A stretch of 64,000 nucleotides of DNA from Atopobium sp. UBA1382 (lineage in GTDB: Bacteria; Actinomycetota; Coriobacteriia; Coriobacteriales; Atopobiaceae). This document shows positions 1 through 8,752 of this stretch, in pieces. Position numbers and translations under genes: made by a program. Numbering within the stretch: the stretch's first letter is position 1; every line of letters begins with the position of its first letter. The stretch is taken from positions 1 through 64,000 of the forward strand of contig DBQY01000017.1 of the NCBI GenBank assembly GCA_002305805.1, written 5' to 3'. A model generated the notes under the pieces. The model was not told where the DNA came from, did no database searches, and was given only the letters and a program-made list of their open reading frames with translations.

Positions 1-2819
1 TAGAGGACTGGCTTTTGATGTTCAAAAACGAGACCCACAACCACCCGACGGAGATCGAACCGTTCGGCGGCGCGGCCACCTGCCTCGGCGGCGCGATCCG
101 CGACCCGCTCTCCGGCCGCAGCTACGTCTACCAGGCCATGCGCGTGACCGGCGCAGCCGACCCCACGGTCCCCGTGTCCCAGACCATGGAGGGCAAGCTC
201 CCGCAGCGCAAGCTCGTAACCACCGCCGCGGCCGGCTACTCCAGCTACGGCAACCAGATCGGCCTGGCCACCGGCCAGGTCTCCGAGCTCTACCACCCCG
301 GCTACGTGGCCAAGCGCATGGAGATCGGCGCCGTCGTGGGCGCCACCCCGGCATCCCACGTCCGCCGCGAGTGCCCGGCGCCCGGCGACAAGATCGTCCT
401 TCTCGGCGGCCGCACCGGTCGCGACGGCATCGGTGGCGCCACCGGCTCCTCCAAGGCCCACAACGTCGATTCCCTCGAGAAGGACGGCGCGGAGGTCCAG
501 AAGGGCAACCCGCCCATCGAGCGCAAGCTCCAGCGCCTCTTCCGCCGCGAGGACGCGTGCCGCCTGATCAAGCGCTGCAACGACTTTGGCGCGGGCGGCG
601 TCTCCGTAGCCATCGGCGAGCTGGCCGACGGCCTGGACATCGACCTCGACCTCGTGCCCAAGAAGTACGAGGGCCTCGACGGCACCGAGCTCGCCATCTC
701 CGAGTCCCAGGAGCGCATGGCCGTTGCCCTTGCGCCCGAGGACGTTGACGAGTTCATGCGCTACGCCCGCGAGGAGAACCTCGAGGCAACCGTCGTGGCC
801 ACCGTCACCGAGGAGCCCCGCCTGCGCATGAGCTGGCGCGGCAAGACCATCGTGGACGTGAGCCGCGAGTTCCTCTCGTCCAACGGCGCGCCCAAGTCCA
901 CCTCCGTGCGCGTGGAGGCGCCCGAGGACTACGAGCGCACCTGGGCCGGCGACACGCTCGCCGAGAAGATGCGCTCCCTCGTGACCGACCTCAACGTGGC
1001 CTCCAACAAGGGTCTCTCCGAGCGCTTTGACTCCACGATCGGCGCTGCGACCGTGCTCATGCCCTTCGGTGGCCGCACGCAGCTCACCCCGCCCATGGCC
1101 ATGGTGGCCAAGCTCCCCGTGGACGGCGAGACCACCACGTGCTCCGGCATGGCCTGGGGATTCAACCCCTACCTCATGAGCGCCAACTGCTACACCGGCG
1201 CCTACCTCTCCGTCGTCGAGTCCGTGAGCCGCATGGTCGCCGCGGGCTTTGACCACGAGGACCTCTACCTCACGTTCCAGGAGTACTTCGAGCGCCTGCG
1301 CGACGTGCCCAGCCGCTGGGGCAAGCCCACCGCCGCCCTGCTCGGCGCCCTCATGGCACAGGTCGACCTGGGCATCGCCTCCATCGGTGGCAAGGACTCC
1401 ATGTCCGGCAGCTTCGAGGACCTGGACGTGCCGCCCACGCTCGTCTCCTTTGCCACGGGCATCGGTCACGTCGACCGCGTGGTCTCGCCGGAGTTCAAGG
1501 GCGCCGGCCACCGCGTTGCGGTACTCGTCCCCGACTACGCCGACGACGGCCTCACCCCCGACCCCCAGGCGCTTCTCGACACCTATCGGCTGATCGAGGG
1601 TCTGGTCGAGCGCGGCGACGCCCTCGCGATCTCCACGCTGGGCTACGGCGGCGTCGCCGAGGCGGCGTTCAAGATGTGCGTCGGCAACCGCATGGGCATC
1701 GAGGTCGCGCCAGCCTTTGGCACGGACGCCCTCTTCTGCCCCTCCTACGGCAGCTTCCTCGTGGAGCTCGCCGACGACGCGGTCCAGCCCGAGATTCCCC
1801 CGACCGTCACGGCGTCCCTCTTCGGCACCACGACCGAAGCCTACGAGCTCGTCGCCGGGGGCGAGCGCATCGGCCTCGCCGACCTTCAGGACGCCTGGGA
1901 GGGTGCGCTCGAGGGCGTCTTCCCGTACCGCTCGGAGGGCGAGAAGGTCGAGGCAGTGACGTTTGACGTCGCGGGCGCAGGGGTTTCTCGCCCGACGCCG
2001 GCGACCCACGTTGCCCGCCCGCGCGTCGTCATCCCCGTCTTCCCGGGCACCAACTGCGAGTACGACACCGCGCACGCCTTCGAGCGCGCCGGCGCCGTGG
2101 CGGACGTCTTCGTCATCAACAACCTCACTCCCGAGGCGGTTGCCGAGAGCACCCGCGAGCTGGCGCGCCGCATCCGCGAGAGCCAGATCGTCATGATCCC
2201 CGGCGGCTTCTCCGGCGGCGACGAGCCCGAGGGCTCGGCCAAGTTCATCACCGCGTTCTTCCGCGCGCCCGAGGTCACCGAGGCGGTGCGCGACCTGCTT
2301 CAGGCCCGTGACGGCCTTATGCTCGGCATCTGCAACGGCTTCCAGGCGCTGGTGAAGCTGGGCCTTGTGCCCTACGGCGACATCCGCGAGATGGACGACA
2401 CCTGCCCCACGCTCACGTTCAACACGATCGGCCGTCACCAGAGCCGTCTCGTGCGCACGCGCGTGGCGAGCAACCTCAGCCCCTGGCTCTCCAAGTGCGA
2501 GGTCGGCGACGTCCACAACATCGCGATCTCCCACGGCGAGGGCCGCTTCGTGGCATCCGACGAGCTACTGGCCCAGAAGATGATCGCCACCGGGCAGGTG
2601 GCCACGCAGTACGTGGACGAGGACGGCGTGCCGGGCATGGGCCTGGACGTCAACCCCAACGGCTCTGTGCTGGCCATCGAGGGCATCACCTCGCCGGATG
2701 GCCGCGTGCTGGGCAAGATGGGCCACAGCGAGCGCTCCGGCGCCGGGCTCTACAAGAACGTGCCGGGCAACGCGTACCAGCCCCTGATTGAAGGCGGCGT
2801 GAGCTACTTCACCGAGTAG
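1..2819 (+). CDS. purL: Phosphoribosylformylglycinamidine synthase, single-chain type with glutaminase domain (5' partial)
   Basis: Fourth step of de novo purine synthesis: FGAR + glutamine + ATP to FGAM. The frame is open to base 1, so the start lies outside the window; family members of this long single-chain type are about 1,240 residues, so roughly 300 N-terminal residues are missing. Visible are the first AIRS-like ATPase half (ETHNHPTEIEPFGGAAT, GGRTGRDGIGGATGSS), the second half (GGKDSMSGSF), and from about residue 670 of the visible part a class I glutaminase domain (VIPVFPGTNCEYDTA; nucleophile Cys in GICNGFQ; HGEGRF). The glutaminase is therefore fused and no separate purQ is needed. 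A strong hairpin follows the TAG stop. Confidence 0.97.
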   Translation, partial: EDWLLMFKNETHNHPTEIEPFGGAATCLGGAIRDPLSGRSYVYQAMRVTGAADPTVPVSQTMEGKLPQRKLVTTAAAGYSSYGNQIGLATGQVSELYHPGYVAKRMEIGAVVGATPASHVRRECPAPGDKIVLLGGRTGRDGIGGATGSSKAHNVDSLEKDGAEVQKGNPPIERKLQRLFRREDACRLIKRCNDFGAGGVSVAIGELADGLDIDLDLVPKKYEGLDGTELAISESQERMAVALAPEDVDEFMRYAREENLEATVVATVTEEPRLRMSWRGKTIVDVSREFLSSNGAPKSTSVRVEAPEDYERTWAGDTLAEKMRSLVTDLNVASNKGLSERFDSTIGAATVLMPFGGRTQLTPPMAMVAKLPVDGETTTCSGMAWGFNPYLMSANCYTGAYLSVVESVSRMVAAGFDHEDLYLTFQEYFERLRDVPSRWGKPTAALLGALMAQVDLGIASIGGKDSMSGSFEDLDVPPTLVSFATGIGHVDRVVSPEFKGAGHRVAVLVPDYADDGLTPDPQALLDTYRLIEGLVERGDALAISTLGYGGVAEAAFKMCVGNRMGIEVAPAFGTDALFCPSYGSFLVELADDAVQPEIPPTVTASLFGTTTEAYELVAGGERIGLADLQDAWEGALEGVFPYRSEGEKVEAVTFDVAGAGVSRPTPATHVARPRVVIPVFPGTNCEYDTAHAFERAGAVADVFVINNLTPEAVAESTRELARRIRESQIVMIPGGFSGGDEPEGSAKFITAFFRAPEVTEAVRDLLQARDGLMLGICNGFQALVKLGLVPYGDIREMDDTCPTLTFNTIGRHQSRLVRTRVASNLSPWLSKCEVGDVHNIAISHGEGRFVASDELLAQKMIATGQVATQYVDEDGVPGMGLDVNPNGSVLAIEGITSPDGRVLGKMGHSERSGAGLYKNVPGNAYQPLIEGGVSYFTE

Positions 2820-2835
2820 ACGCAAACGCAAGGGT

Positions 2836-2903
2836 GACCGCCCCGACTTTCACGCAGGAACTACGCTTCGCGGAGGATTCCTGCTTAGAAAGTCGGGGCG
2901 GTC
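2836..2903 (+). terminator. Long hairpin terminator after purL
   Basis: Outer 16-bp arms (GACCGCCCCGACTTTC / GAAAGTCGGGGCGGTC) enclose a second stem GCAGGAA/TTCCTGC. Its loop segments CACGCAGGA, CGCTTCGCG and TCCTGCTTAG recur in the hairpin at 18999-19063. No clear T-run follows, so termination is inferred from position and stem strength. Confidence 0.75.
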
Positions 2904-2954
2904 TGCTGCTGGCGCGTTATTCGCACAGCACAAGCGCAGCCTGAGGAGCTGGAC

Positions 2955-3917
2955 GTGATTGCAGAAAAGGAGAACAAGCCGTTCATCGCCACGACGCCGG
3001 GGGTGGTGCTGGCGTGTCTGGCGTCGTGCTTTCTGTGGGGGTCGGCGTTTCCGTGCGTGAAGATCGGCTACGAGCTGTTCGCAATCGACGCGACGGACGT
3101 GCCATCGATCCTCGTGTTTGCAGGCACGCGCTTCGTAATCGCGGGCCTCATGGTGGCCGTAGGCATGAGCGTGGCGCAACGGCGGGCGTTCGTGCCGGCG
3201 CGCCGCGACCTGCCGTACGTGGGCGCGCTCGCGATATTTCAGACGATTCTGCAATACATCCTCTTCTACGTGGGTCTCGCCAACTGCGCGGGTGTGACGA
3301 GCTCCATCCTGGAGGCGAGCAACTCGTTTCTGTGTGTGCTGCTTGCCGCGCTCGTGTTCCGCTTCGAGCGGCTTACGGGGCGCAAGGTACTGGGGTGCGT
3401 CGTCGGCTTCGCCGGCGTGGTGCTGGTGAACGTCGCCGGGGAGGGTGGCGGATTCAACTTCACGCTCGCGGGCGAGGGCATGGTGCTCGCGTCCACTGTC
3501 GCCGCCGCCACGTCGAGCAACCTTGCCAAGCTCTTCTCGCGCGACCACGACCCCGTGCTGCTCTCCGGCTGGCAGTTCGTCCTCGGTGGCGCCGTGCTGC
3601 TCGCAACGGGGCTTGCCCTCGGTGGCCGCATCTCCCCCGCTGACGCCGCAAACCCGCTCCCCGCGGTCGCGCTTCTCGCCTACCTAGGCTTCATCTCCGC
3701 AGGCGCCTACTCGCTGTGGTCGCTCGCGCTGGCCGCAAACCCCGTCTCACGTGTCGCGGTCTTCGGCTTCATGAACCCGGTCTTTGGCGTGCTGCTCTCC
3801 GCCGTCCTGCTCGGCGAGACCAACGTAGTAAGCCCTGCGATCGCCGTGGCGGCACTCGCTCTGGTAAGCGTGGGCATCGTGATCGTCAATCGCACAGGAT
3901 CTGGCGACTCCTCGTAG
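2955..3917 (+). CDS. EamA/DMT-superfamily transporter
   Basis: Inner-membrane drug/metabolite transporter of 320 residues, the usual length for a ten-helix EamA protein. The sequence is almost wholly hydrophobic segments in two homologous halves. The first half begins near VLACLASCFLWGSAFPCVKIG and ends near VVGFAGVVLVNV; the second begins near GEGMVLASTVAAATSSNLAKL and ends LALVSVGIVIVN. Start taken as GTG 2955, preceded by GAGGAGC. Substrate cannot be told from sequence; members export amino acids, nucleosides or other small metabolites. It stands alone between purL and the serpin gene. Confidence 0.88.
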   Translation: MIAEKENKPFIATTPGVVLACLASCFLWGSAFPCVKIGYELFAIDATDVPSILVFAGTRFVIAGLMVAVGMSVAQRRAFVPARRDLPYVGALAIFQTILQYILFYVGLANCAGVTSSILEASNSFLCVLLAALVFRFERLTGRKVLGCVVGFAGVVLVNVAGEGGGFNFTLAGEGMVLASTVAAATSSNLAKLFSRDHDPVLLSGWQFVLGGAVLLATGLALGGRISPADAANPLPAVALLAYLGFISAGAYSLWSLALAANPVSRVAVFGFMNPVFGVLLSAVLLGETNVVSPAIAVAALALVSVGIVIVNRTGSGDSS

Positions 3918-4091
3918 CCACCCGACTGGTTGGCCGAGAAGCGCCAGAATCCGTCGCCTCTACGCTCGATTCTGGTCCTCCGGTGCCAACGAGTCACAGC
4001 CAGCGAAAACCAGGCGCCCACCGATGACAGTGGCTCAATTCCCTTAGAATGGGAATCCTTACAGCAAGGCTCCCCGACGAAGGGAGATTCC

Positions 4092-5324
4092 ATGTCTCGT
4101 CGCGCCCTCGGTATCGCCGCCTCGGCCCTTATTGCCCTCTCGTTGCTCGTCGGCTGTGGCAGCAGCAACCTCACGGCGAGGGAGCTCACTGCGGGCACGC
4201 GGCCCGCGAGCGCGGGCTCGCTCGAGGTCGACGAGGGATCGGACACCTACGACTTTGCCCTCGACCTGCTGCGCGAGAGTGCAAACGAGAAGAACGCGCT
4301 CGTCTCACCGCTCTCTGTTCTATCGGCGCTCGCCATGGCCGAGAACGGCGCCGATGGCGAGACCCTCACGCAGATGGAGCAGGTTACGGGCATGGGAGCA
4401 GACGAGCTCACGGGCCTGCTCCAGGCCTACGGGACGCTGGTCGACGACGGCCCGCTCTCGGTTGCCAACTCAATCTGGCTGCGTGACTCCGACGGCCTTG
4501 CCGTGGAGGACGACTTCCTCGAGACGTGCGGCGGACGCCTTGGCGCGCAGGTATTCTCGGCGCCCTTCGATGACTCTACCGTGGCCGACGTCAACGCCTG
4601 GGTGAGTGAGAAGACCAACGAGATGATTCCGGAGATGCTGAACCAGATCTCCGACGACGCGCAGGTCCTGCTCGTGAACGCGCTCGCGTTCGAGGGCGGC
4701 TGGGACGAGCCCTTTGACTCCGCCCTGGTCTCACCCGATACGTTCACCTGCGAGGACGGCACCGAGCAAGACGTTCAGATGATGCACTCGACGGAAGGAA
4801 GCTACCTCGAGGGCGAGCTGGCAACCGGCTTTGTCAAGCCGTACGAGGGCTACAACTACGCCTTTGTGGGGCTGCTGCCCGCGAAGGGCGTGAGCGTGGA
4901 CGAGCTGCTGGCGAGCCTCGACGGAAACGCGCTGGAGGAGCTGCTCACGCCCGTGGCCGGCGCAGGCGCGGAGATTGGGCTTCCCAAGTTCACGGCCAGC
5001 TACGAGGCGGAGCTCGGGGGCGCGCTGCGGGTGCTCGGGATGACGGACGCCTTCGACGCGGAGCTCGCGGACTTCTCGCGCATAGGCACCTCCGACCAGG
5101 GTCCGCTCGCCGTGGGCGGCGTGCTGCACAAGACGTTCATCGACGTCAACGAGGAGGGCACGCGCGCCGCGGCTGCCACGTCCGTCTCCATGGACGGCGT
5201 CGCCGCTCCCGGAGACCCGATCGAGTATCACGAGGTCATTCTCGACCGGCCCTTCGTCTATCTCATCGTGGACCTTCGCTGCGACCTGCCGGTCTTTGTC
5301 GGCACCGTCATGAGCGTGGAGTAG
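4092..5324 (+). CDS. Serpin-family lipoprotein
   Basis: Serine (or cysteine) protease inhibitor of 410 residues, anchored to the outer face of the membrane. An N-terminal signal peptide ends in lipobox LLVGC (Cys about residue 20). The serpin fold is marked by NALVSPLSVLSALAMAENGA, VLLVNALAFEGGWDEPF and the C-terminal RPFVYLIVDL. The reactive-centre hinge EEGTRAAAATS keeps the small residues expected of an inhibitory serpin; the loop continues VSMDGVAAPG, so the scissile bond is probably near Val-Ala, although P1 cannot be fixed by eye. Start chosen at ATG 4092 (AGGGAGA just upstream), because the upstream in-frame extension hides the signal peptide. Gut actinobacterial serpins are known to inhibit host or microbial proteases; that role here is inference. 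Confidence 0.9.
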   Translation: MSRRALGIAASALIALSLLVGCGSSNLTARELTAGTRPASAGSLEVDEGSDTYDFALDLLRESANEKNALVSPLSVLSALAMAENGADGETLTQMEQVTGMGADELTGLLQAYGTLVDDGPLSVANSIWLRDSDGLAVEDDFLETCGGRLGAQVFSAPFDDSTVADVNAWVSEKTNEMIPEMLNQISDDAQVLLVNALAFEGGWDEPFDSALVSPDTFTCEDGTEQDVQMMHSTEGSYLEGELATGFVKPYEGYNYAFVGLLPAKGVSVDELLASLDGNALEELLTPVAGAGAEIGLPKFTASYEAELGGALRVLGMTDAFDAELADFSRIGTSDQGPLAVGGVLHKTFIDVNEEGTRAAAATSVSMDGVAAPGDPIEYHEVILDRPFVYLIVDLRCDLPVFVGTVMSVE

Positions 5325-5336
5325 CCCCCAGCGAAT

Positions 5337-5454
5337 GTTGGGTACTTTTTGGCGGCCATGGCAAGTATCCAACACTTGCTTCGCTCTATTATCGCAGGTA
5401 GAAAAATGGTACCGACGCGGTCGTACTTCGAGACCCAGCAAAAAAATACCCAAC
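5337..5454. repeat. 118-bp intergenic inverted-repeat element (E1)
   Basis: Arms GTTGGGTACTTTTT and AAAAAATACCCAAC (one mismatch) lie 90 bp apart. The interior, read on the minus strand, contains CTACCTGCGAT followed by CAAGTG (5372-5403); the same pair occurs inside the element at 47702-47815. It sits just after the serpin stop and before the stop of the convergent small gene at 5462. It has no coding potential that I can support. It may act as a bidirectional terminator or be a small non-autonomous mobile element. Confidence 0.6.
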
Positions 5455-5461
5455 CTTTGAC

Positions 5462-5635
5462 TCAGCAGCCCGGGCGGCGGTGCGTGAGGTGCCAGCCGCC
5501 GCAGTACGGGCACTCGTAGACGAAAATCTTGGGCGCGTCCTTGCGGCGCGAGCTGCGCTCCGCCGCCTTTTTGGCGTCCACACGCGTGTCGTAGCGCTTC
5601 TTGCGCCCGCACGCCCTGAACTCTCGCTCGTCCAT
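5462..5635 (-). CDS. Small zinc-ribbon protein, 57 residues
   Basis: A short gene with a good ribosome site (GGGAGG, 4 bases before ATG 5635) and stop TGA at 5462-5464. The product has ACGRKKRYDTRVDAKKAAE near the start and FVYECPYCGGWHLTHRR near the end. CPYC with the earlier Cys and the two late His residues gives a plausible zinc site; the middle is very basic. Similar short proteins with a final CPxCxxWHLT pattern are common in bacteria and phages but have no assigned function that I know of; nucleic-acid binding is a guess. It is divergent from the ECF sigma gene at 5706, leaving only about 70 bp between the two starts. Confidence 0.75.
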   Translation of the reverse strand: MDEREFRACGRKKRYDTRVDAKKAAERSSRRKDAPKIFVYECPYCGGWHLTHRRPGC

Positions 5636-5705
5636 CGCGCCTCCCGTCTCCTCTGGGGAACATTATGCGACGCTGGCGCATGTAAGGGACAGGGAGGTGA
5701 GGGGC

Positions 5706-6269
5706 ATGACTGACAAGAGCATCAGGCGCACCGAGAAGTTCATGCGGCACGCGATGGCCGCGCACGGCGGCTCGGTCTACCTCGTGGCCCTCGCGCAGAC
5801 GCGCTCGGAGGCCGATGCCCAGGACGTGGCCCAGGACGTTTTCTGCCGCCTGCTCACGGATGACACCGCGTTCACGAGCGACGAGCACCTGCGCGCCTGG
5901 CTTCTGCGCGTGACCGTCAACCGCTGCCGCGAGCTCTGGCGCACGCCGTGGCGGCGCCGCATGGAGAGCGCGGAGGAGCTCGCCCAGCTGCCGGCGCCGG
6001 ACGCGCCCGTGGAGGATGAGGCCCTCGAGGAGCTGCGCGCCGACTCGGTCTGGCAGGCGCTCCAGTCTCTACCCGAGAAGCTCCGTGTGGTGGCGCTGCT
6101 CCACTACGTAGAGGAGTACACGACCAGGGAGATCGCCCGCATCGTGGGCAGCCCGCCGGCAACGGTGCGCACGCGCCTGCACCGGGCGCGCAAGCAAATG
6201 AGAGAGACGCTCGAGTCCCCCGCGAGCCCCGCAGCAGAGGAGGAGAACTATGGACAGGCACACGCTTGA
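5706..6269 (+). CDS. ECF-family RNA polymerase sigma factor
   Basis: Alternative sigma factor of 187 residues. Region 2 is seen in SEADAQDVAQDVFCRLL followed by LRAWLLRVTVNRCRELWR, and region 4 in LPEKLRVVALLHYVEEYTTR plus the helix-turn-helix EIARIVGSPPATVRTRLHRA. Start ATG 5706 has GGGAGGTGAGG upstream; a longer in-frame reading has no sigma homology. Its last 20 bases overlap the next gene, the usual layout of an ECF factor with its membrane regulator. Signal and regulon are unknown. Confidence 0.9.
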   Translation: MTDKSIRRTEKFMRHAMAAHGGSVYLVALAQTRSEADAQDVAQDVFCRLLTDDTAFTSDEHLRAWLLRVTVNRCRELWRTPWRRRMESAEELAQLPAPDAPVEDEALEELRADSVWQALQSLPEKLRVVALLHYVEEYTTREIARIVGSPPATVRTRLHRARKQMRETLESPASPAAEEENYGQAHA

Positions 6270-7284
6270 GCAGTTCCGCACGCGGGCACGCAAGGTAACG
6301 CTGCCCGAGGACGTGCGCGAGTCCATACTGGACGAGATCAGGGTCGAGAAGGGCGAGCGCGCCCGCGGCCCGCGCAGGCCGCACCGCGAACAACGGGGCG
6401 TCACGCGGCGGACCTTTGTGCGCGCGGGAGCTGTAGCGGCCGGCGGCGTCGCCGCGTTTCTCGGCGCGAACGCCCTGATGAACCATGCCGCCGGCAAGAG
6501 GGGCAACTGGTTCGCGCTCACCGCCTACGCCGAGGGCACCGAGGAGCCGGACGGCTCGCGCCTGGCGCTCGGCGAGACATTTGGCGGGCACATCGGCTGG
6601 TCCGGCGGCGTGGACCCCGCAACGAACGGCAACGACCTGATCATGGCGAGCACCGAGCTCAACCTCTCGTGCACGGGTGACAACGTGGGCACCCTCACGT
6701 ACCGACTCGAGGGCGACAGCGTCGGCACCGACGTGGACGTCTACTCCAAGCCCGGAATCTGGATCTTCCAGTCAGACCACGAGGGCAGCGGTCCCGTGGC
6801 AAGCTTCACCGTTGACTACGATAGCCAGGACACCCAGAGCCTCCAGGCCCTCCTCACCGGGCGGGCGGCCTACTACGCCGTCTACGCCAACATTCCCGTT
6901 CCGGACGACCTCGTGCCCGTCTTTCTGGAGCTGCAGGAGATCGGCGAGGCTCAGATAGAGCGCTCGGAGGGCAGCGAGACCATCATCGAGACGGACGAGG
7001 AGCAACGGCGCGACGCGGAGCTGCGCAACCAGGCGAGCGTGCGCATCGCCGAGCTCTTTGCCGAGGAGCTCGCCAAGACCACGCTCGTGATGACGGCCGT
7101 GTTCAACGACGGCAGCGAGCAGACCAAGCGTTATTCGTTCTCCCCGCGCGAGGACTACACGCAGATCTATGCCGACTATCTGGAAGAGGACTGGGAGGCC
7201 TATCTCGCCGGCGACGACGCCCGCCGCTCCAAGCTCACGCAGAACCCGCCGAGCCTCTACCTGATCACGGAGACGGCAGGATAA
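6250..7284 (+). CDS. Putative membrane-anchored anti-sigma partner
   Basis: A 344-residue protein that overlaps the sigma gene by 20 bases. About 50 charged N-terminal residues (likely cytoplasmic) precede TRRTFVRAGAVAAGGVAAFL, which is both a single membrane segment and a Tat-like twin-arginine motif. The remaining 270 residues would lie outside the membrane and show no domain that I recognise. Position and topology suggest that the N-terminus holds the ECF sigma factor until an outside signal acts on the large external part, but no classical zinc-binding anti-sigma motif (HxxxCxxC) is visible. The role is inferred from context only. Confidence 0.65.
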   Translation: MDRHTLEQFRTRARKVTLPEDVRESILDEIRVEKGERARGPRRPHREQRGVTRRTFVRAGAVAAGGVAAFLGANALMNHAAGKRGNWFALTAYAEGTEEPDGSRLALGETFGGHIGWSGGVDPATNGNDLIMASTELNLSCTGDNVGTLTYRLEGDSVGTDVDVYSKPGIWIFQSDHEGSGPVASFTVDYDSQDTQSLQALLTGRAAYYAVYANIPVPDDLVPVFLELQEIGEAQIERSEGSETIIETDEEQRRDAELRNQASVRIAELFAEELAKTTLVMTAVFNDGSEQTKRYSFSPREDYTQIYADYLEEDWEAYLAGDDARRSKLTQNPPSLYLITETAG

Positions 7285-7290
7285 GACGAG

Positions 7291-7331
7291 GCCGCCCCGA
7301 CGTCCTTCTCACGAAGGAACGTCGGGGCGGC
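7291..7331 (+). terminator. Hairpin after the sigma/anti-sigma pair
   Basis: Arms GCCGCCCCGACGT and ACGTCGGGGCGGC with an inner CCTTC/GAAGG stem. It lies between two convergent genes (stops 7284 and 7366) and may serve both. The GCCCCGAC stem core resembles the hairpins at 2836 and 18999. Confidence 0.7.
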
Positions 7332-7333
7332 AA

Positions 7334-7364
7334 ATGATACGAAGGGACTGTCCCTTCATATCAT
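7334..7364. repeat. REP-like palindrome, subfamily B
   Basis: 31-bp palindrome ATGATACGAAGGGA / TCCCTTCATATCAT with one mismatch. It abuts the TAA stop (7366-7368) of the malic enzyme gene. A nearly identical copy sits at 52533-52563 beside the smpB stop. Confidence 0.75.
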
Positions 7365-7365
7365 T

Positions 7366-8544
7366 TTAGAGGCGGGCGACGCCGGACTTGCGGGCGGCCT
7401 CGGCCACGGCGGCGGCCACAGCGGGCGCCACACGCTCGTCGAAGGCGCCGGGGATGATGTAGTCGGCGGCGCGGTGCTCGTCGTCCACGAGACCGGCGAT
7501 CGCGTAGGCGGCGGCCTCCATCATGTCGTCGTTGATGTCGGACGCGCGCACGTCGAGGGCGCCGCGGAAGATGCCCGGGAACGCGAGCACGTTGTTGATC
7601 TGGTTGGGGAAGTCGGAGCGGCCCGTGGCGGCCACGGCGGCGCCGGCGGCCAGCGCCTCGTCCGGCATGATCTCCGGCACGGGGTTCGCGCAGGCGAAGA
7701 TGATCGGGTCCGCGGCCATCGTGCGGACCATGTCCTGGGTGAGCACGCCCGGGGCGGACACGCCCACGAAGACGTCGGCGCCCCTGACGGCGTCGGCGAG
7801 GCTGCCCTTCACGCCCTCGCGGTTGGTCCACGTGGCGATCTCGGCCTTCTCGGGGTTGAGGCCAGCTCGGCCCTCGTAGATGGCGCCCGTACGGTCGCAG
7901 ATGATGACGTCCTTGACGCCCATGCGCTGCATGAGCTTGGCGATGGAGATGCCCGCGGCGCCGGCGCCGGAGAAGACCACGCGCACGTCGGAGAGCGCAC
8001 GTCCCGTGAGGCGGCAGGCGTTGATGAGCGCGGCGCAGGTCACGACGGCGGTGCCGTGCTGGTCATCGTGGAAGACGGGGATGTCGCAGCACTCCTTGAG
8101 GCGGCGCTCGATCTCAAAGCAGCGCGGCGCGGAGATGTCCTCGAGGTTGATGCCGCCGAAGCTGCCGGCGATGAGCTCGACGGTGCGCACGATCTCGTCC
8201 ACGTCCTTGGAGCGCACGCAGAGGGGGAACGCGTCCACGTCCGCGAAGGTCTTGAACAGGGCGCACTTGCCCTCCATGACGGGCATGCCCGCCTCGGGGC
8301 CGATGTCGCCGAGGCCCAGCACCGCGGTGCCGTCCGTGACCACGGCCACGAGGTTGCCGCGGCGGGTGTAGGTGTAGGAGTCCTCCACGTTCTCGGAGAT
8401 CTTGAGGCACGGCTCGGCGACGCCCGGCGTGTAGGCCACGGCCAGCTCCTCCGGCGTGGTGATGGGGGCGCGGGTGATCACCTCGATCTTGCCCTGCCAC
8501 TCCCTGTGCTTGTCCAGCGCGTACTGCTTGGCGTCCTCGGCCAT
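7366..8544 (-). CDS. NAD(P)-dependent malic enzyme (decarboxylating)
   Basis: Converts malate to pyruvate + CO2 with reduction of NAD(P). The 392 residues match the compact bacterial class. Motifs: YTPGVAEPCL near the N-terminus, metal/substrate region FHDDQHGTAVV, a Rossmann loop VVFSGAGAAGISIAKL, and FPNQINNVLAFPGIFRGALD near the C-terminus. Start ATG 8544 (MAEDAKQYALDKH) is preferred over a 94-residue upstream extension that lacks homology; AGGAG lies just upstream. The 208-bp gap to galE holds divergent promoters. A REP-like palindrome directly follows the stop. Cofactor preference cannot be read safely. Confidence 0.95.
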   Translation of the reverse strand: MAEDAKQYALDKHREWQGKIEVITRAPITTPEELAVAYTPGVAEPCLKISENVEDSYTYTRRGNLVAVVTDGTAVLGLGDIGPEAGMPVMEGKCALFKTFADVDAFPLCVRSKDVDEIVRTVELIAGSFGGINLEDISAPRCFEIERRLKECCDIPVFHDDQHGTAVVTCAALINACRLTGRALSDVRVVFSGAGAAGISIAKLMQRMGVKDVIICDRTGAIYEGRAGLNPEKAEIATWTNREGVKGSLADAVRGADVFVGVSAPGVLTQDMVRTMAADPIIFACANPVPEIMPDEALAAGAAVAATGRSDFPNQINNVLAFPGIFRGALDVRASDINDDMMEAAAYAIAGLVDDEHRAADYIIPGAFDERVAPAVAAAVAEAARKSGVARL

Positions 8545-8695
8545 GGATGCTCCTATCTCGCGGGTCGGCTCTCGCCGGCCTCCTTTCACACCGCCCACTA
8601 GTTTAATCTCGCGTCGGCACGAGCGGAACGCGATTCTGGACTTTTGCCGTGCGCCGCCCACCGCATACCCATGCACGCACCCGCACCGCTCGACG

Positions 8696-8701
8696 TATAC
8701 T
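8696..8701 (+). promoter_or_regulatory. Possible -10 element for galE
   Basis: TATACT about 52 bases before the galE start; no convincing -35 at 17 bases upstream. Confidence 0.3.
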
Positions 8702-8752
8702 AAAAGGCGGCAGAAATCTAAGCCGGGGCTCGCCACGGGGAAAGGACCCATC

